A stretch of DNA of 64,000 bases from an uncultured Flavobacteriaceae bacterium (GCA_905479475.1 CAJQMT010000011.1:1-64000); one strand, 5' to 3'. Counted from the first letter of the stretch, positions 35,881 to 45,580 are shown. Program-made: numbers and translations. The notes: generated from the letters alone by a model not told the origin.

Positions 35881-36471
35881 TTAGGAGTTTTGAATCTCTT
35901 TAAGGATGCTGTAGAGTTTGTGAACAGGAAGCCCCATGACGTTAAAATAGGAGCCTTCTATTTTTTCAACGCCAATATAACCAATCCATTCTTGTATTCC
36001 ATAGCTTCCAGCTTTGTCGTAGGGCTGGTAGCGCTCTAAGTAATAGTCAATTTCATCCCTGGTGAGTTCTGAAAAAGTAACTGAAGTGCTGTCCGTAATT
36101 GTTTTTTCAAAAGAATTGGTTTTGACACATACAGAAGTGATGACCTCGTGTTTGCGTCCTGATAATTTTTGCAACATTTCAAAGGCTATTTTTCTATTTT
36201 GAGGTTTGCCAAGAGCTTCATTGTCTAACCAAACAATCGTATCTGAGGTGATGACGATTTCATTTTTTGATAGTTTGTCTTGAAAAGGAGCGGCTTTTAA
36301 TTTTGCCAAATATTCAGGTATTTCCTCTTTGTACAATGTGTCAGGATAGATTTCTTTTACGTCAAACAATTTTAAAGTGAAAGGAATATCTAGATCTTTG
36401 AAGAACTGCTGGCGTCTTGGAGAGCCAGAGGCAAGAATGATTTTGTATTTTTTAAAAAGTTTTTCTAACAT
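35881..36471 (-). CDS. maf: Maf-family nucleotide pyrophosphatase
   Basis: A 196-residue Maf protein that hydrolyses non-canonical or modified nucleoside triphosphates. It has ILASGSPRRQQFF near the N-terminus (phosphate site), SDTIVWLDNEALGKP (catalytic Asp) and GSYGIQEWIG, with family length. Subtype specificity (dTTP, UTP or m7GTP) cannot be told. I use the internal ATG because the 17 upstream residues are not conserved-looking. Confidence 0.93.
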   Translation of the reverse strand: MLEKLFKKYKIILASGSPRRQQFFKDLDIPFTLKLFDVKEIYPDTLYKEEIPEYLAKLKAAPFQDKLSKNEIVITSDTIVWLDNEALGKPQNRKIAFEMLQKLSGRKHEVITSVCVKTNSFEKTITDSTSVTFSELTRDEIDYYLERYQPYDKAGSYGIQEWIGYIGVEKIEGSYFNVMGLPVHKLYSILKEIQNS

Positions 36472-36572
36472 AAGTGGCGTGCTGTTCCGATAGTGAAATG
36501 AAGAAGGGTATATTGATTTCAAATTCCTTCGTTCAAGAGGTAGCTTTTTTTCTTTCTGAAGACCTTTTTAAT

Positions 36573-37028
36573 CTAAAAATTCTTTTTAATTCTATCAAGG
36601 TCTCTTTGATTGTCACGATCTTTTAAAGTGTTTCGTTTGTCGTGTAACTTTTTTCCTTTACACAATGCAATGTTTAATTTGGCCCAACCAGAATCGGTTA
36701 AAAACAATTTTAAAGGTACGATGGTTAGTCCGACGTTTTGTACTTGCTTTTCAAGTTTTTTGAGTTCTTTTTTGTTTAGTAGTAGACGTCTCGCGCTTTT
36801 GGGTTTGTGGTTGTATGAATTCCCGAATAAGTATTCTTCAATAAACATGTTGATCACGAACAATTCTCCGCGATCATTGAATTCACAAAAGCTTTCTGTA
36901 ATTCTAGCCTTGCTCAGTCGAATGGATTTAATTTCTGTCCCTGTCAACTGTATGCCAGCAGTGTACGTATCCATAATTTCATACTCAAAGCGGGCTTTTT
37001 TATTTTGTATGTTGATTTTCTTCTGCAT
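36573..37028 (-). CDS. smpB: SsrA-binding protein
   Basis: A 151-residue tmRNA partner for ribosome rescue. The start NIQNKKARFEYEIMDTYTAGIQLTGTEIKSIR is family-typical, with NSYNHKPKSARRLLL in the middle and the C-terminal tail KGKKLHDKRNTLKDRDNQRD. Length normal. The tmRNA gene is not in this window. The -7 box ends seven bases before the ATG, suggesting a leaderless mRNA. Confidence 0.97.
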   Translation of the reverse strand: MQKKINIQNKKARFEYEIMDTYTAGIQLTGTEIKSIRLSKARITESFCEFNDRGELFVINMFIEEYLFGNSYNHKPKSARRLLLNKKELKKLEKQVQNVGLTIVPLKLFLTDSGWAKLNIALCKGKKLHDKRNTLKDRDNQRDLDRIKKNF

Positions 37029-37035
37029 ATGCTTG

Positions 37036-37043
37036 CAAATGTA
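37036..37043 (-). promoter_or_regulatory. -7 box directly before smpB
   Basis: TACATTTG (perfect TAnnTTTG) ends seven bases before the smpB start codon, so transcription should begin at or within a few bases of the ATG. Confidence 0.5.
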
Positions 37044-37095
37044 ACCAATATCTTAAAAAAAACAGTTTTCCAGGAGGATAAAAGCACAGAGATTT

Positions 37096-38890
37096 TCACA
37101 GAAAATTCTCTAATTTTGATTTGAAATGTGAGAATTGTGAAAGAATTTTAGGGTTTGAATTCTCAAACAAATTCTCGTAATACAGGATACCTTCCATTAA
37201 GTTTTTGTGGAAAGTAATTGTTTTTTTTTCAGACTTTTTCGTCGGGTTTTTTGAAAAATCAATTATTTTTTCTTGAAAGTATTTTACATACATTTCTAGT
37301 TCTTTCACAAACATATGGGGACGATTTTGTTGCCGTATGATGTTTGTTTTTCCGTAAATATGTTGGATCATTTTTTTTAAAGAAACGTTTTTATCAAAAT
37401 AAGCCATGTTAGGACCTGGACAAATCAAAACTCCTTGATCGGTTTCCTTGGAATAGATGTTTTTTTCTAACAATGCTGCATTGGCAAGTCCGACACACAA
37501 GCAGGATTTTTTAACAATGGCTTGAAAACGTTTGTTGTATGTAGTTTCATCTATTTCCATTGCATCTAATTTTTCAATTTCAATTTTTTGAAATTTTTGC
37601 GAAGCGGTGCAAATCGATTGGTCCGTGTATTGTTTGTCAAAAGCCAAAAATTTTTTCGGGCAAGAACTTCCAATTTTATTTTCTTTTGATCGGTTGTTTT
37701 TCAACAACTCGTATGAATTTCCTTTGACGCTGTTGAAAGGAACTCCCAATGGAGAAATAGCGCTCAAATATAAATCCTCCTCTGTCGCATTTTGAAGCAA
37801 AGTGTTGGTTTTCGAGTCGACTGTTGTCGCTTCTGGAACAAGTAGGAAGGGAGAGCCCCAACCTACAGAATCTACGTGGTATTGGTCTATTAAAAACTCG
37901 TGTTCTTCAGAAGTGCCGACACCCCCTTGCACGGTGATTGCAAGTGGCAATGGTTTGATAGGGCAGTGTTTTCCTTTTTCTGACAATGCTTTGGAGTAGA
38001 TTTCGAATGTTTGTTGAATGAGTGTTTTCTTTATTCTGAGTAAACGTTTCTAGAATAGGCCCCAAAAGCAATCCTTCTGTGGCAAAAGCATGCCCTCCAC
38101 AATTCAATCCTGATTCTATTCGGTATTCCGAAACCCAAAGTCCTTTTTTCGCAAAGAACAGGCCTTGAATTATAGCAGATCGATAGTCACTTACTTTGAG
38201 AATAATTTTCTTTTTTAAAAAACCGTTTTTCAACGGGTAAAAGTCTTCGAATTTTTCAAAATAACTATACAGGTGAGGATTCATTCCTGCAGAAAGTACA
38301 ATAGAGGCGTGTAAGTTGCTTTTGGCAAACCCCCTGAGCGCAGCATGTGCGTCATTATATTCTTTGCTCAACAATGTTTTTTTATGGTAATTTTCATTGT
38401 CTAATTTCGTCATGATATTGACATCAACAGAGCCAGGTGCTAAGTTTTTCTTCAACCATTTGGCGATTTCTTTTTTGGTAATATTGGTTTCCATCAAGCC
38501 AACTAGATTTCTTTTCAACTCGGAATAGTCGGGGAGCATGTCTAAATAGTCCCAAAGCATCTCTTTTTTTTCTGAAAGTGCTGTTGTAAAGTTGTCAAAC
38601 TTTTGTTTTACAATGGTATCCATGTTGTTAAGATAAGAGGTAATTCTTTTTGCTCTTGAATCTAGTCCTTTTGTGGGAAAGGACTGAAATGGAAGTTTGT
38701 ATTTATGGCTGTAAAATTCGTTTATTTTTTCTATCAGAACATCATCAACAATAGATACCACAGAGTTGATACCGTACTGTGCAACTTTTATAGGGCTATC
38801 TATAGTGAATGCCAGTCCCATTACAGGGATATGGAAATTGTGAACGGCTGTCTTTGCATGCATATTTGTGATATGTTTAGTGAAGGGCAA
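37096..38890 (-). pseudogene. Frameshifted ~597-codon gene of unknown function
   Basis: Two overlapping reading frames form one protein. Frame A (38890 down to about 38033) starts MPFTKHITNMHAKTAVH and contains FRIESG-like EYRIESGLNCGGHAFATEGL. Frame B (about 38032 to 37096) continues KKTLIQQTFEIYSKALSEKG, AITVQGGVGTSEEHEFL, VGWGSPFLLVPEATTV and ICPGPNMAYF. The joint lies in AATAAAGAAAAC near 38024-38035, where skipping one base restores a continuous protein. I recognise a ~600-residue Flavobacteriia protein of unknown function. Sequencing error, recent inactivation or a programmed +1 shift are all possible. Long frame-A tail beyond the joint is non-homologous. Confidence 0.75.
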
Positions 38891-38961
38891 AGATGTCTCT
38901 TTTTAAAGAATAGAACCATGATATAAATCATGGTTTGAGCGAATTAAGAATACAAAAAAAA

Positions 38962-38983
38962 CCTCGATACTTAAGTATCGAGG
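38962..38983 (-). terminator. Strong terminator downstream of dapD
   Basis: A perfect palindrome, CCTCGATAC-TTAA-GTATCGAGG, followed on the minus strand by eight T residues. It lies about 107 bases past the dapD stop and before the frameshifted gene. Confidence 0.85.
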
Positions 38984-39089
38984 CTTTGTCAACTATAACC
39001 AAATCCCTTAAAGAATGGGTACCATTCAAAAAGGTACATTATAACTATAAGTCGGAATAATTTAAAGTAGCTTACAAGGAGCTTGAAAT

Positions 39090-40253
39090 TTAATTTTTGA
39101 CATGCAAACTTTCGTTCAATTCAATGGTCTTCGGGTTGGGTCTACAAGTTAAGTGACCATTGGTGCTGTCAAGTAAAAACAACAACTTATCCTTGCCGTT
39201 CAAAGCTGCACCTTTTACAATATTGGCGCCTTCTTCTACGAGATTTCCATGGATGTCAACAGCTTGTTTTTCGGCGTTGTAGAGCCATACCTTCGCAGCA
39301 GCAGTTACATATACTCCAGCAGCAATTGTACATCCGAAACCAAGTGAAATTCCTGTTCCAGAATTGGCTCCAAGCAAACATTTATCTCCAATAGAAATGA
39401 CATTTTTATTTCCTCCCGAAAGCGTACCCATGATCGAAACACCTCCACCTAAATCTGAGTCATGACCGACGACAACTCCTGCAGAAACTCGCCCTTCTAT
39501 CATTGCGTTCCCAAGCGTTCCCGCATTAAAATTGATGTATCCAGCTGGCATCACCGTAGTTCCAATGGCACAATGCGCTCCCAATCGAACTTGTGATCCA
39601 GAAGCAATTCGAACACCATTTGGTACATGGTAATTCACCATGTATGGAAATTTATCAACATGTGTCACGTTGAGCGCTGTTCCGTTGAAATTCGCTTTGA
39701 TGCGTTCCGCATCCAAATCTTCTGGCAAAATAGGGCCTAGGTTGGACCAAGCAATATTGTTTAGTTTCCCAAATACACCTTCCAACGACAATCCATGAGG
39801 TTTCACATGCAACTGAGACAAACACTGCAATTTGAAATACCCTTCTACGGTATTTGCAACTGCACTGTCCTTGTCAAATAAGAAATAAGCAACCACATCA
39901 ATCGTTTGGTATCCCTTAGGTTCGTTGTAATTGTCCAAAAACTGTTTGATCAAAACGATGTTCGGGTGTTTTTCTATTTCTCCATGAAAAGCTGCAAAAT
40001 TTTCAAAAGCCTGATTTAGGTGCTCTTTGGAAACACTTGCAAAACCATTTTCGCCAGAATTGTACCCAACAACATCTTGCAACAAGGCTGCAGTTCCAAA
40101 AGCCGTATCCCAATTGATTACTGGAAAATGAACATCCAATGTTTTTTCTCCTTTCGATCTTCGAATTCCCAGACCAAATGCAAGCGGTTTGGCGTAGTTT
40201 CCTTGTGAAGTAATATTTTGTACGTATGTTTTGAAATTGTCGATTGTATTCAT
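39090..40253 (-). CDS. dapD: Tetrahydrodipicolinate N-succinyltransferase, long form
   Basis: A 387-residue left-handed beta-helix acyltransferase. The hexapeptide region (about residues 215-330) has repeats such as GVRIASGSQVRLGAHCAIGTT, SAGVVVGHDSDLGGG and ISIGDKCLLGANSGTG. The N-terminal 200 residues are a helical domain as in the longer DapD enzymes, unlike the ~270-residue E. coli type. It makes N-succinyl-2-amino-6-oxopimelate for lysine and cell wall DAP, pairing with lysA, lysC and dapD-pathway genes. Confidence 0.82.
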   Translation of the reverse strand: MNTIDNFKTYVQNITSQGNYAKPLAFGLGIRRSKGEKTLDVHFPVINWDTAFGTAALLQDVVGYNSGENGFASVSKEHLNQAFENFAAFHGEIEKHPNIVLIKQFLDNYNEPKGYQTIDVVAYFLFDKDSAVANTVEGYFKLQCLSQLHVKPHGLSLEGVFGKLNNIAWSNLGPILPEDLDAERIKANFNGTALNVTHVDKFPYMVNYHVPNGVRIASGSQVRLGAHCAIGTTVMPAGYINFNAGTLGNAMIEGRVSAGVVVGHDSDLGGGVSIMGTLSGGNKNVISIGDKCLLGANSGTGISLGFGCTIAAGVYVTAAAKVWLYNAEKQAVDIHGNLVEEGANIVKGAALNGKDKLLFLLDSTNGHLTCRPNPKTIELNESLHVKN

Positions 40254-40275
40254 TTTAAAATTTTTATTTGAGATG

Positions 40276-40283
40276 CAAATATA
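40276..40283 (-). promoter_or_regulatory. -7 box for dapD
   Basis: TATATTTG, a perfect TAnnTTTG, 22 bases before the dapD start codon. Confidence 0.6.
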
Positions 40284-40368
40284 CTCAAAGTTGTAAAGTT
40301 TGAAAGTTAAATTTGAAATCTAAGTTAGAAAACAAAATTGGTGCAAGATGGCTTTGAACTGTATTTTT

Positions 40369-40854
40369 TCATGGCTTGTTTTTCCTAAAAAATAATTCTC
40401 GTTCTTCAAAAGTTTTTTCTGCGACTGGCAAAATCACCTTTTCAAATAATTCCATGTATTTTTGATCGTGTTGACTCACTTGGTTTTTTTGTAAATTGAA
40501 AGGAACAAAACGAAACCATGCAATGGACTTTAATACGGTTTTTTCTGTGTTCCACATGCGCATTTCCACCTGAATACCGCGCGGTGTAAATGAAATCAAT
40601 TGCGATTCAAAAACAATATTTTCCATGGTGAATACGGGTTTCAAATAAGCTATTTGATTGTTGGAAACTACCCATCCCAGACCTTCTTCTTTGATGATTT
40701 TAAACAAATCAATGTTGTAGTTCTCAAAAAGTTGGTCTTCCCGAGAATTGATGTAGTAATCCACATACCTTCCATTATTTAAATGATTGAAAGGGTCACA
40801 GTCTTGAAAACGAATTTTTTTGGTACTTTCTAAAATGTTGGGTAGTTCTTTCAT
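40369..40854 (-). CDS. Acyl-CoA thioesterase, hotdog fold
   Basis: A 161-residue 4HBT-type thioesterase. The catalytic region IRFQDCDPFNHLNNGRYVDYY has the Asp and the H-x-N of the family. It hydrolyses acyl-CoA or a similar thioester; substrate unknown. Its start overlaps the miaA stop by four bases (ATGA), so it is translated from the same transcript. Confidence 0.88.
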   Translation of the reverse strand: MKELPNILESTKKIRFQDCDPFNHLNNGRYVDYYINSREDQLFENYNIDLFKIIKEEGLGWVVSNNQIAYLKPVFTMENIVFESQLISFTPRGIQVEMRMWNTEKTVLKSIAWFRFVPFNLQKNQVSQHDQKYMELFEKVILPVAEKTFEERELFFRKNKP

Positions 40855-41756
40855 AGCATTCTTTCAATTGTATTTGCAATCTCTTTTTTGTTATCCTGAA
40901 AATCAAACCAATGGGTCTCCAAGTCTTTTTGAAACCAAGTCATTTGTCTTTTGGCAAATCTTCGGGTGTTTTTCTTTATTTCTTCAACTGCAAAATCAAA
41001 AGAAAACATCCCTTCTAGGTAGCGAAATAATTCTCGATAACCTACTGTTTGCAGAGCATTTTTTTCTTTATATGGGAAGACTTTCTTTGCCTCGTCCAAT
41101 AGACCGGATTCCATCATTAAATCGACTCTGCGGTTGATTCTGTCGTAGATCTGAGTACGATCTGCTTGGAGTCCAATTTTAATAGAATTAAATGTTCTTG
41201 GAGTTTTGGGTTTGTTTTTAAAAGACGCATAGGTTTTTCCTGATCCAATGCACACCTCCAAGGCTCTGATTACCCGATGAGGATTTTCTAAAGCAATAGA
41301 ATTGTAGGTTTCTATATCGAGCTCCTTTAGTTTTTTTTGCAAGTAAGGAAGTCCTTTGGTAATGAAGTCATTGTTTAGGTTGTTTCTTACTTCTGGCTCA
41401 ATATCAGGAAAATAGTCTAATCCTTTTAAAACAGCATCCACATACAATCCGCTACCACCAACCATCACAACAACAGGGTGTGTTCGAAATAATTCTTCCA
41501 ATTTTTTGAGCGCATCTTTTTCGAATTGTCCGACATTGTAATCTTCAAAAATAGACCGATTTTGAATGAAATAATGTTTTGCCGCACGTTGTTCTTCTTC
41601 TGAAGGAACAGCCGTTCCAATTTTGATTTCCTTGTAAAACTGACGTGAATCACACGAAATGATTGGTGCTGAAAAGTGTTTTGCTACATATATGCTGAGC
41701 GCAGTTTTTCCAATTGCCGTAGGACCTACGATGGTGACGAGTGTTTTTTGAGGCAT
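40851..41756 (-). CDS. miaA: tRNA dimethylallyltransferase
   Basis: A 301-residue enzyme that adds the isopentenyl group to A37 of tRNAs reading UNN codons. P-loop GPTAIGKTALS at the start, SCDSRQFYKEIKIGTA, the GGSGLYVDAVLKGLD segment and NPHRVIRALE are all present, with TWFQKDLETHWFD near the end. Length normal. Followed with overlap by a thioesterase gene. Confidence 0.96.
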   Translation of the reverse strand: MPQKTLVTIVGPTAIGKTALSIYVAKHFSAPIISCDSRQFYKEIKIGTAVPSEEEQRAAKHYFIQNRSIFEDYNVGQFEKDALKKLEELFRTHPVVVMVGGSGLYVDAVLKGLDYFPDIEPEVRNNLNNDFITKGLPYLQKKLKELDIETYNSIALENPHRVIRALEVCIGSGKTYASFKNKPKTPRTFNSIKIGLQADRTQIYDRINRRVDLMMESGLLDEAKKVFPYKEKNALQTVGYRELFRYLEGMFSFDFAVEEIKKNTRRFAKRQMTWFQKDLETHWFDFQDNKKEIANTIERML

Positions 41757-41773
41757 TTGATGAAATCTAAAAA

Positions 41774-42433
41774 TTATTTTTTCTTCATATCTATTAAAAT
41801 AGCAAACGTGCTGTTCACATCTTCCTCTTTCACGACTATTGTCATTTCATGCGTAGTTGAAATAATTTCTTGAACTGATATGCCAGCCCATGCCAATTGT
41901 TTTAGAATAAAATAATAAACGCCGGACTGTTCTACATTTGTTTTGGGTAACTTTATTGTGATGGACGCCAATTCATTGTGCGCGTATATTAATATTTCTT
42001 TCGAAAAAAGTTCTTTAACTTTTTTCTCTAAATTCTTACTAGTGACAATATTTGTTTCAAAAATTCCTTGCGAAATTGTAAAAAAGAAATCTTTGTCTTC
42101 TCCAATTTCTGTAAGCAAAGAAGTAATTGATTTCAGTAGGCTAGGGGTGTTTTTGTAAGTGTAGTTACAGAGATCAGATCGGACTATAAAATCTCCTAAT
42201 GAAAAGGTGAATTTTTTAATATTTTTCCGAATACGCAACAAGTTGGAGGGCGATAGTCGGTTGATGGCCATCATAATAGCGCCTGGTTTGACCTCTTTGC
42301 CCAAATCCTTTTCTACTTCTTCTTGAATGGCTCTGGCCAAAGAAGATACATTGATCAATTTGTCATTCAAAGCTTCCTCGTAAAACGGGGTTTTGCGAAC
42401 AATACTTTCAACAGATTCTTGAATCGTTTTCAT
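41774..42433 (-). CDS. ACT-domain-containing protein next to lysC
   Basis: A 219-residue soluble protein. The C-terminal part (about 150-219) has an ACT-like pattern, GVYYFILKQLAWAGISVQEI followed by TTHEMTIVVKEEDVNSTFAIL, as in aspartokinase regulatory domains. The N-terminal ~110 residues are helical and unrecognised; no kinase motif (KFGGTS) is present. It is divergent from lysC, 107 bases apart, so it may be a separate amino-acid sensor or regulator of that enzyme. Such ORFs are often annotated as hypothetical or aspartate kinase by similarity. Confidence 0.65.
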   Translation of the reverse strand: MKTIQESVESIVRKTPFYEEALNDKLINVSSLARAIQEEVEKDLGKEVKPGAIMMAINRLSPSNLLRIRKNIKKFTFSLGDFIVRSDLCNYTYKNTPSLLKSITSLLTEIGEDKDFFFTISQGIFETNIVTSKNLEKKVKELFSKEILIYAHNELASITIKLPKTNVEQSGVYYFILKQLAWAGISVQEIISTTHEMTIVVKEEDVNSTFAILIDMKKK

Positions 42434-42540
42434 TTCGATGTTTAAATTTAAACAATTTGTAGTAAAGTGTAAATATATTACAATTTTTTGCCCTAAAAGT
42501 ACAATTGAAGGATTTTTGCACCATTAAATTTAAAGAAAAA

Positions 42541-43875
42541 ATGAAAGTTTTAAAATTTGGAGGAACTTCTGTGGGTACTCCGGAAAGCATCAAGGAAGTT
42601 GCAAAGATTGTAGCAAATATTGAAGGTGATAAAATCGTAGTGTTGTCTGCCATGTCTCAGACGACAAATGTTTTACATAAAATTACAGATGCTATTGCAG
42701 CCTCTCAATTTGACGAAGCAAAATCTATCGTGGATGCGCTTTGGAGTAAGTACAAGATTGTTGTGCGTGATTTGTATCAGAATGAATCGCTTCAAAAACA
42801 AGCAGGTGCATTGATCGACGAACGTTTTGATTTTATAAAATCCTACGCACACGATGGGTCTTTGGCTGTAATGGATGGAGTAGAAAAAATTATTGTAGCG
42901 CAAGGAGAAATTTTATCCACCAATATGTTTGCCATGTATTTGGAAGAAATAAACGAGAATGCTCGATTGCTTTCGGCATTTGATTTTATGCGTATAGATG
43001 CAGCTGGGGAACCCGATGTGGATTTTATTACGGATAGCATGGGTGCCATTGTTGCTGCCAATCCTCAAACCAACATTTTTGTTACTCAGGGATATATTTG
43101 TTTGAATCATGAGGGAGATATTGACAACTTGAAAAGAGGAGGAAGTGATTACTCTGCATCCTTAATTGGAGCCGCAATTACCGCGGAAGAAATTCAAATT
43201 TGGACAGATATTGATGGTATGCATAACAATGATCCAAGATATGTAGACAACACCTTTTCGTTAAAAGAAATTTCATTTGATGAGGCCGCCGAGCTGGCAT
43301 ATTTTGGGGCAAAAATATTGCACCCACAAAGTGTGATTCCAGCCAAAGAAAAAAATGTACCCGTATTGCTGAAAGATACATTCAATCCTGTATCTGCAGG
43401 AACGATTATTCGAAATTGTCCAGTTCCTAATGGAGTACGTGCCATTGCCGCGAAAGATGGGATCACAGCCATTAAAATCAAGTCTTATAGAATGTTAATG
43501 GCTTATGGATTTTTGAATAAAATTTTCACTGTTTTCGAAAAGTACAATACGGCAATAGATATGGTGACCACATCCGAAGTGGCAGTATCTCTTACCATAG
43601 ATAACAACGAGAGGCTTCAGGATATTATAACTGAGTTGGAAGATATTGGAAGTGTTCAAGTGGACTCTGATTTGACTATTGTTTGTTTGGCTGGAGATTT
43701 TTCACAAAAGCAAAGTGGAGCAAGTACAGAGATCTTCAACAGTATGTCAGACATTCCGATTCGTATGATATCGTATGGAGGGAGCAATTACAATGTCTCG
43801 TTATTGATAAAATCAGAAGACAAAATTCGAACGCTAAGAGCTTTAAATATAGGTGTGTTTGCTGAAAAAGATTAA
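42541..43875 (+). CDS. lysC: Aspartate kinase (monofunctional)
   Basis: A 444-residue kinase opening MKVLKFGGTSVGTPESIK. DNLKRGGSDYSASLIGAAIT and IQIWTDIDGMHNNDP form the active site, and two ACT domains follow (about 310-444). It commits aspartate to lysine, threonine and methionine synthesis, in parallel with ThrA. The ATG at 42541 gives the family start; the TTG-like frame extension to 42505 includes the promoter region. Confidence 0.95.
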   Translation: MKVLKFGGTSVGTPESIKEVAKIVANIEGDKIVVLSAMSQTTNVLHKITDAIAASQFDEAKSIVDALWSKYKIVVRDLYQNESLQKQAGALIDERFDFIKSYAHDGSLAVMDGVEKIIVAQGEILSTNMFAMYLEEINENARLLSAFDFMRIDAAGEPDVDFITDSMGAIVAANPQTNIFVTQGYICLNHEGDIDNLKRGGSDYSASLIGAAITAEEIQIWTDIDGMHNNDPRYVDNTFSLKEISFDEAAELAYFGAKILHPQSVIPAKEKNVPVLLKDTFNPVSAGTIIRNCPVPNGVRAIAAKDGITAIKIKSYRMLMAYGFLNKIFTVFEKYNTAIDMVTTSEVAVSLTIDNNERLQDIITELEDIGSVQVDSDLTIVCLAGDFSQKQSGASTEIFNSMSDIPIRMISYGGSNYNVSLLIKSEDKIRTLRALNIGVFAEKD

Positions 43876-43929
43876 AAAAAACAGAGCAAATATTTTGTTG
43901 AAAGTAAAGAGTTTTGGGAAACTTTTCGC

Positions 43930-43937
43930 TATTTTTG
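43930..43937 (+). promoter_or_regulatory. -7 box for the ferredoxin gene
   Basis: TATTTTTG, a match to TAnnTTTG, 28 bases before the start codon. Confidence 0.5.
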
Positions 43938-43964
43938 TAACCGATAATTATAAGAAAAATAAGT

Positions 43965-44315
43965 ATGGCAATTATAATAACAGACGAATGCATCAATTGT
44001 GGGGCTTGTGAGCCAGAATGTCCAAACAACGCGATTTATGAAGGTGCAGAGGATTGGCGTTATGCTGATGGCACAGAGTTGTCGGGAGACGTTGTTTTAC
44101 CTGATGGAAAAAAAGTAAATGCGGAAGAAGATCAAGAAGCAGTTGACGATGAAGTTTACTTTATCGTACCCGACAAATGTACGGAATGTAAAGGATTTCA
44201 TGACGAACCACAGTGTGCTGCTGTTTGTCCAGTTGATTGTTGTGTTCCTGACGAAGACGTTGTAGAGACAGAAGAAGAATTGCTAGGAAAAAAAGCTTTT
44301 ATGCACGGAGAATAA
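43965..44315 (+). CDS. 2[4Fe-4S] ferredoxin
   Basis: A 116-residue ferredoxin. Cluster I ligands: [12 protein letters not shown] near the N-terminus. Cluster [20 protein letters not shown] near residues 72-90, the wider C-x2-C-x8-C-x3-C type of YfhL/FdxA relatives. Between them is an acidic insertion of about 45 residues. It transfers electrons in the cytosol; partner not obvious. A terminator follows. Confidence 0.93.
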   Translation: MAIIITDECINCGACEPECPNNAIYEGAEDWRYADGTELSGDVVLPDGKKVNAEEDQEAVDDEVYFIVPDKCTECKGFHDEPQCAAVCPVDCCVPDEDVVETEEELLGKKAFMHGE

Positions 44316-44336
44316 AGACCGGACAAAACCTTATAC

Positions 44337-44370
44337 AAACGTTTCAATTTTTTTTGAAACGTTTTTTTTG
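44337..44370 (+). terminator. Terminator after ferredoxin
   Basis: AAACGTTTCAA pairs with TTGAAACGTTT around a six-base T-rich loop, then a T run, about 20 bases after the stop codon. Confidence 0.88.
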
Positions 44371-44405
44371 TTCCGATGTTTCAGGATCAAAAATGAAATA
44401 AACAC

Positions 44406-44413
44406 TATATTTG
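44406..44413 (+). promoter_or_regulatory. -7 box for ychF
   Basis: TATATTTG, perfect TAnnTTTG, 27 bases before the ychF ATG. Confidence 0.55.
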
Positions 44414-44439
44414 CATTCAAATTTTCAAAAAATATTTTC

Positions 44440-45531
44440 ATGAAAGCTGGAATTGTAGGATTGCCCAATGTAGGAAAATCAACTTTGTTTAACTGTTTGT
44501 CAAATGCCAAAGCACAAAGTGCAAATTTTCCTTTTTGTACTATTGAACCTAATATAGGCGTCGTCAATGTACCAGATGCAAGAGTTGCAAAACTAGAAGC
44601 TATGGTGAACCCCGAGCGCGTGGTGCCAGCAACGGTTGAGATTGTCGATATTGCGGGTTTGGTAAAGGGAGCCAGCAAAGGAGAGGGTCTCGGAAATCAA
44701 TTTCTTGGCAATATTCGTGAAACAGATGCAATTATTCATGTACTGCGTTGTTTTGACAACGATAATATCGTACATGTAGATGCCTCTGTAGATCCAGTAA
44801 GAGACAAAGAAACGATTGATATTGAATTGCAGTTAAAAGACTTAGAAACTGCTGAGAAACGTATCGAGCGTGTGAAGAGAAATGCCAAAACAGGAAACAA
44901 AGAGGCGCAAGCAGAATTAGACGTTTTGCTAAAGATTCAAGCTACTTTGTTGGCTGGAAGATCAGTACGAACCTTAGATTTTTCTGAAAAAGAAGAAGAA
45001 TTTGTAAAACCGATTCAATTCATCACAGCAAAACCTGTTATGTATGTTTGCAATGTGGACGAAAGTGCTGCAGTAAATGGGAATGCGCACGTAGAGGCTG
45101 TAAAAGAGGCTGTAAAAGAAGAGGATGCAGAAATTATTGTATTGGCTGTCGGTACAGAAGCAGATATCACGGAACTTGACGATTATGAAGAGCGTCAAAT
45201 TTTCTTGGAGGATATTGGTTTGACAGAGGCGGGTTCTGCGAAGTTGATTCGTACTGCTTATAAATTACTGAATTTACAAACCTATTTTACAGTGGGGGTA
45301 AAGGAAGTAAGAGCCTGGACGATTAATATTGGAGATACAGCACCTCAAGCGGCAGGAGTAATTCATACAGATTTTGAAAAAGGTTTTATCAGAGCGGAAG
45401 TAATCAAGTACGACGACTACATCTCATACGGGACAGAATCGAAAATAAAAGAAGCTGGAAAGCTAGGAGTAGAAGGGAAGGAGTACGTTGTAGCTGATGG
45501 AGATATTATGAACTTTAGGTTCAATGTTTAA
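44440..45531 (+). CDS. ychF: Redox-regulated ATPase YchF
   Basis: A 363-residue Obg-related P-loop ATPase (GLPNVGKSTLF at the start, DIAGLVKGASKGEGLGN as G3), with a central helical arm and the TGS-like C-terminal domain (GDTAPQAAGVIHTDFEKGFI). It binds ATP better than GTP and associates with ribosomes; it affects stress responses in other bacteria. The start at 44440 follows the promoter and family start. Confidence 0.97.
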   Translation: MKAGIVGLPNVGKSTLFNCLSNAKAQSANFPFCTIEPNIGVVNVPDARVAKLEAMVNPERVVPATVEIVDIAGLVKGASKGEGLGNQFLGNIRETDAIIHVLRCFDNDNIVHVDASVDPVRDKETIDIELQLKDLETAEKRIERVKRNAKTGNKEAQAELDVLLKIQATLLAGRSVRTLDFSEKEEEFVKPIQFITAKPVMYVCNVDESAAVNGNAHVEAVKEAVKEEDAEIIVLAVGTEADITELDDYEERQIFLEDIGLTEAGSAKLIRTAYKLLNLQTYFTVGVKEVRAWTINIGDTAPQAAGVIHTDFEKGFIRAEVIKYDDYISYGTESKIKEAGKLGVEGKEYVVADGDIMNFRFNV

Positions 45532-45580
45532 TATAGTACTAAAAGAACAAGGTTTTAATGACCGATACTTTTGAATAAAA

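Noticed and set aside
38890-38990. Palindrome near 38962 as a protein-binding operator
   Set aside because: A run of eight T residues follows it on the minus strand, so it is best read as the dapD terminator.
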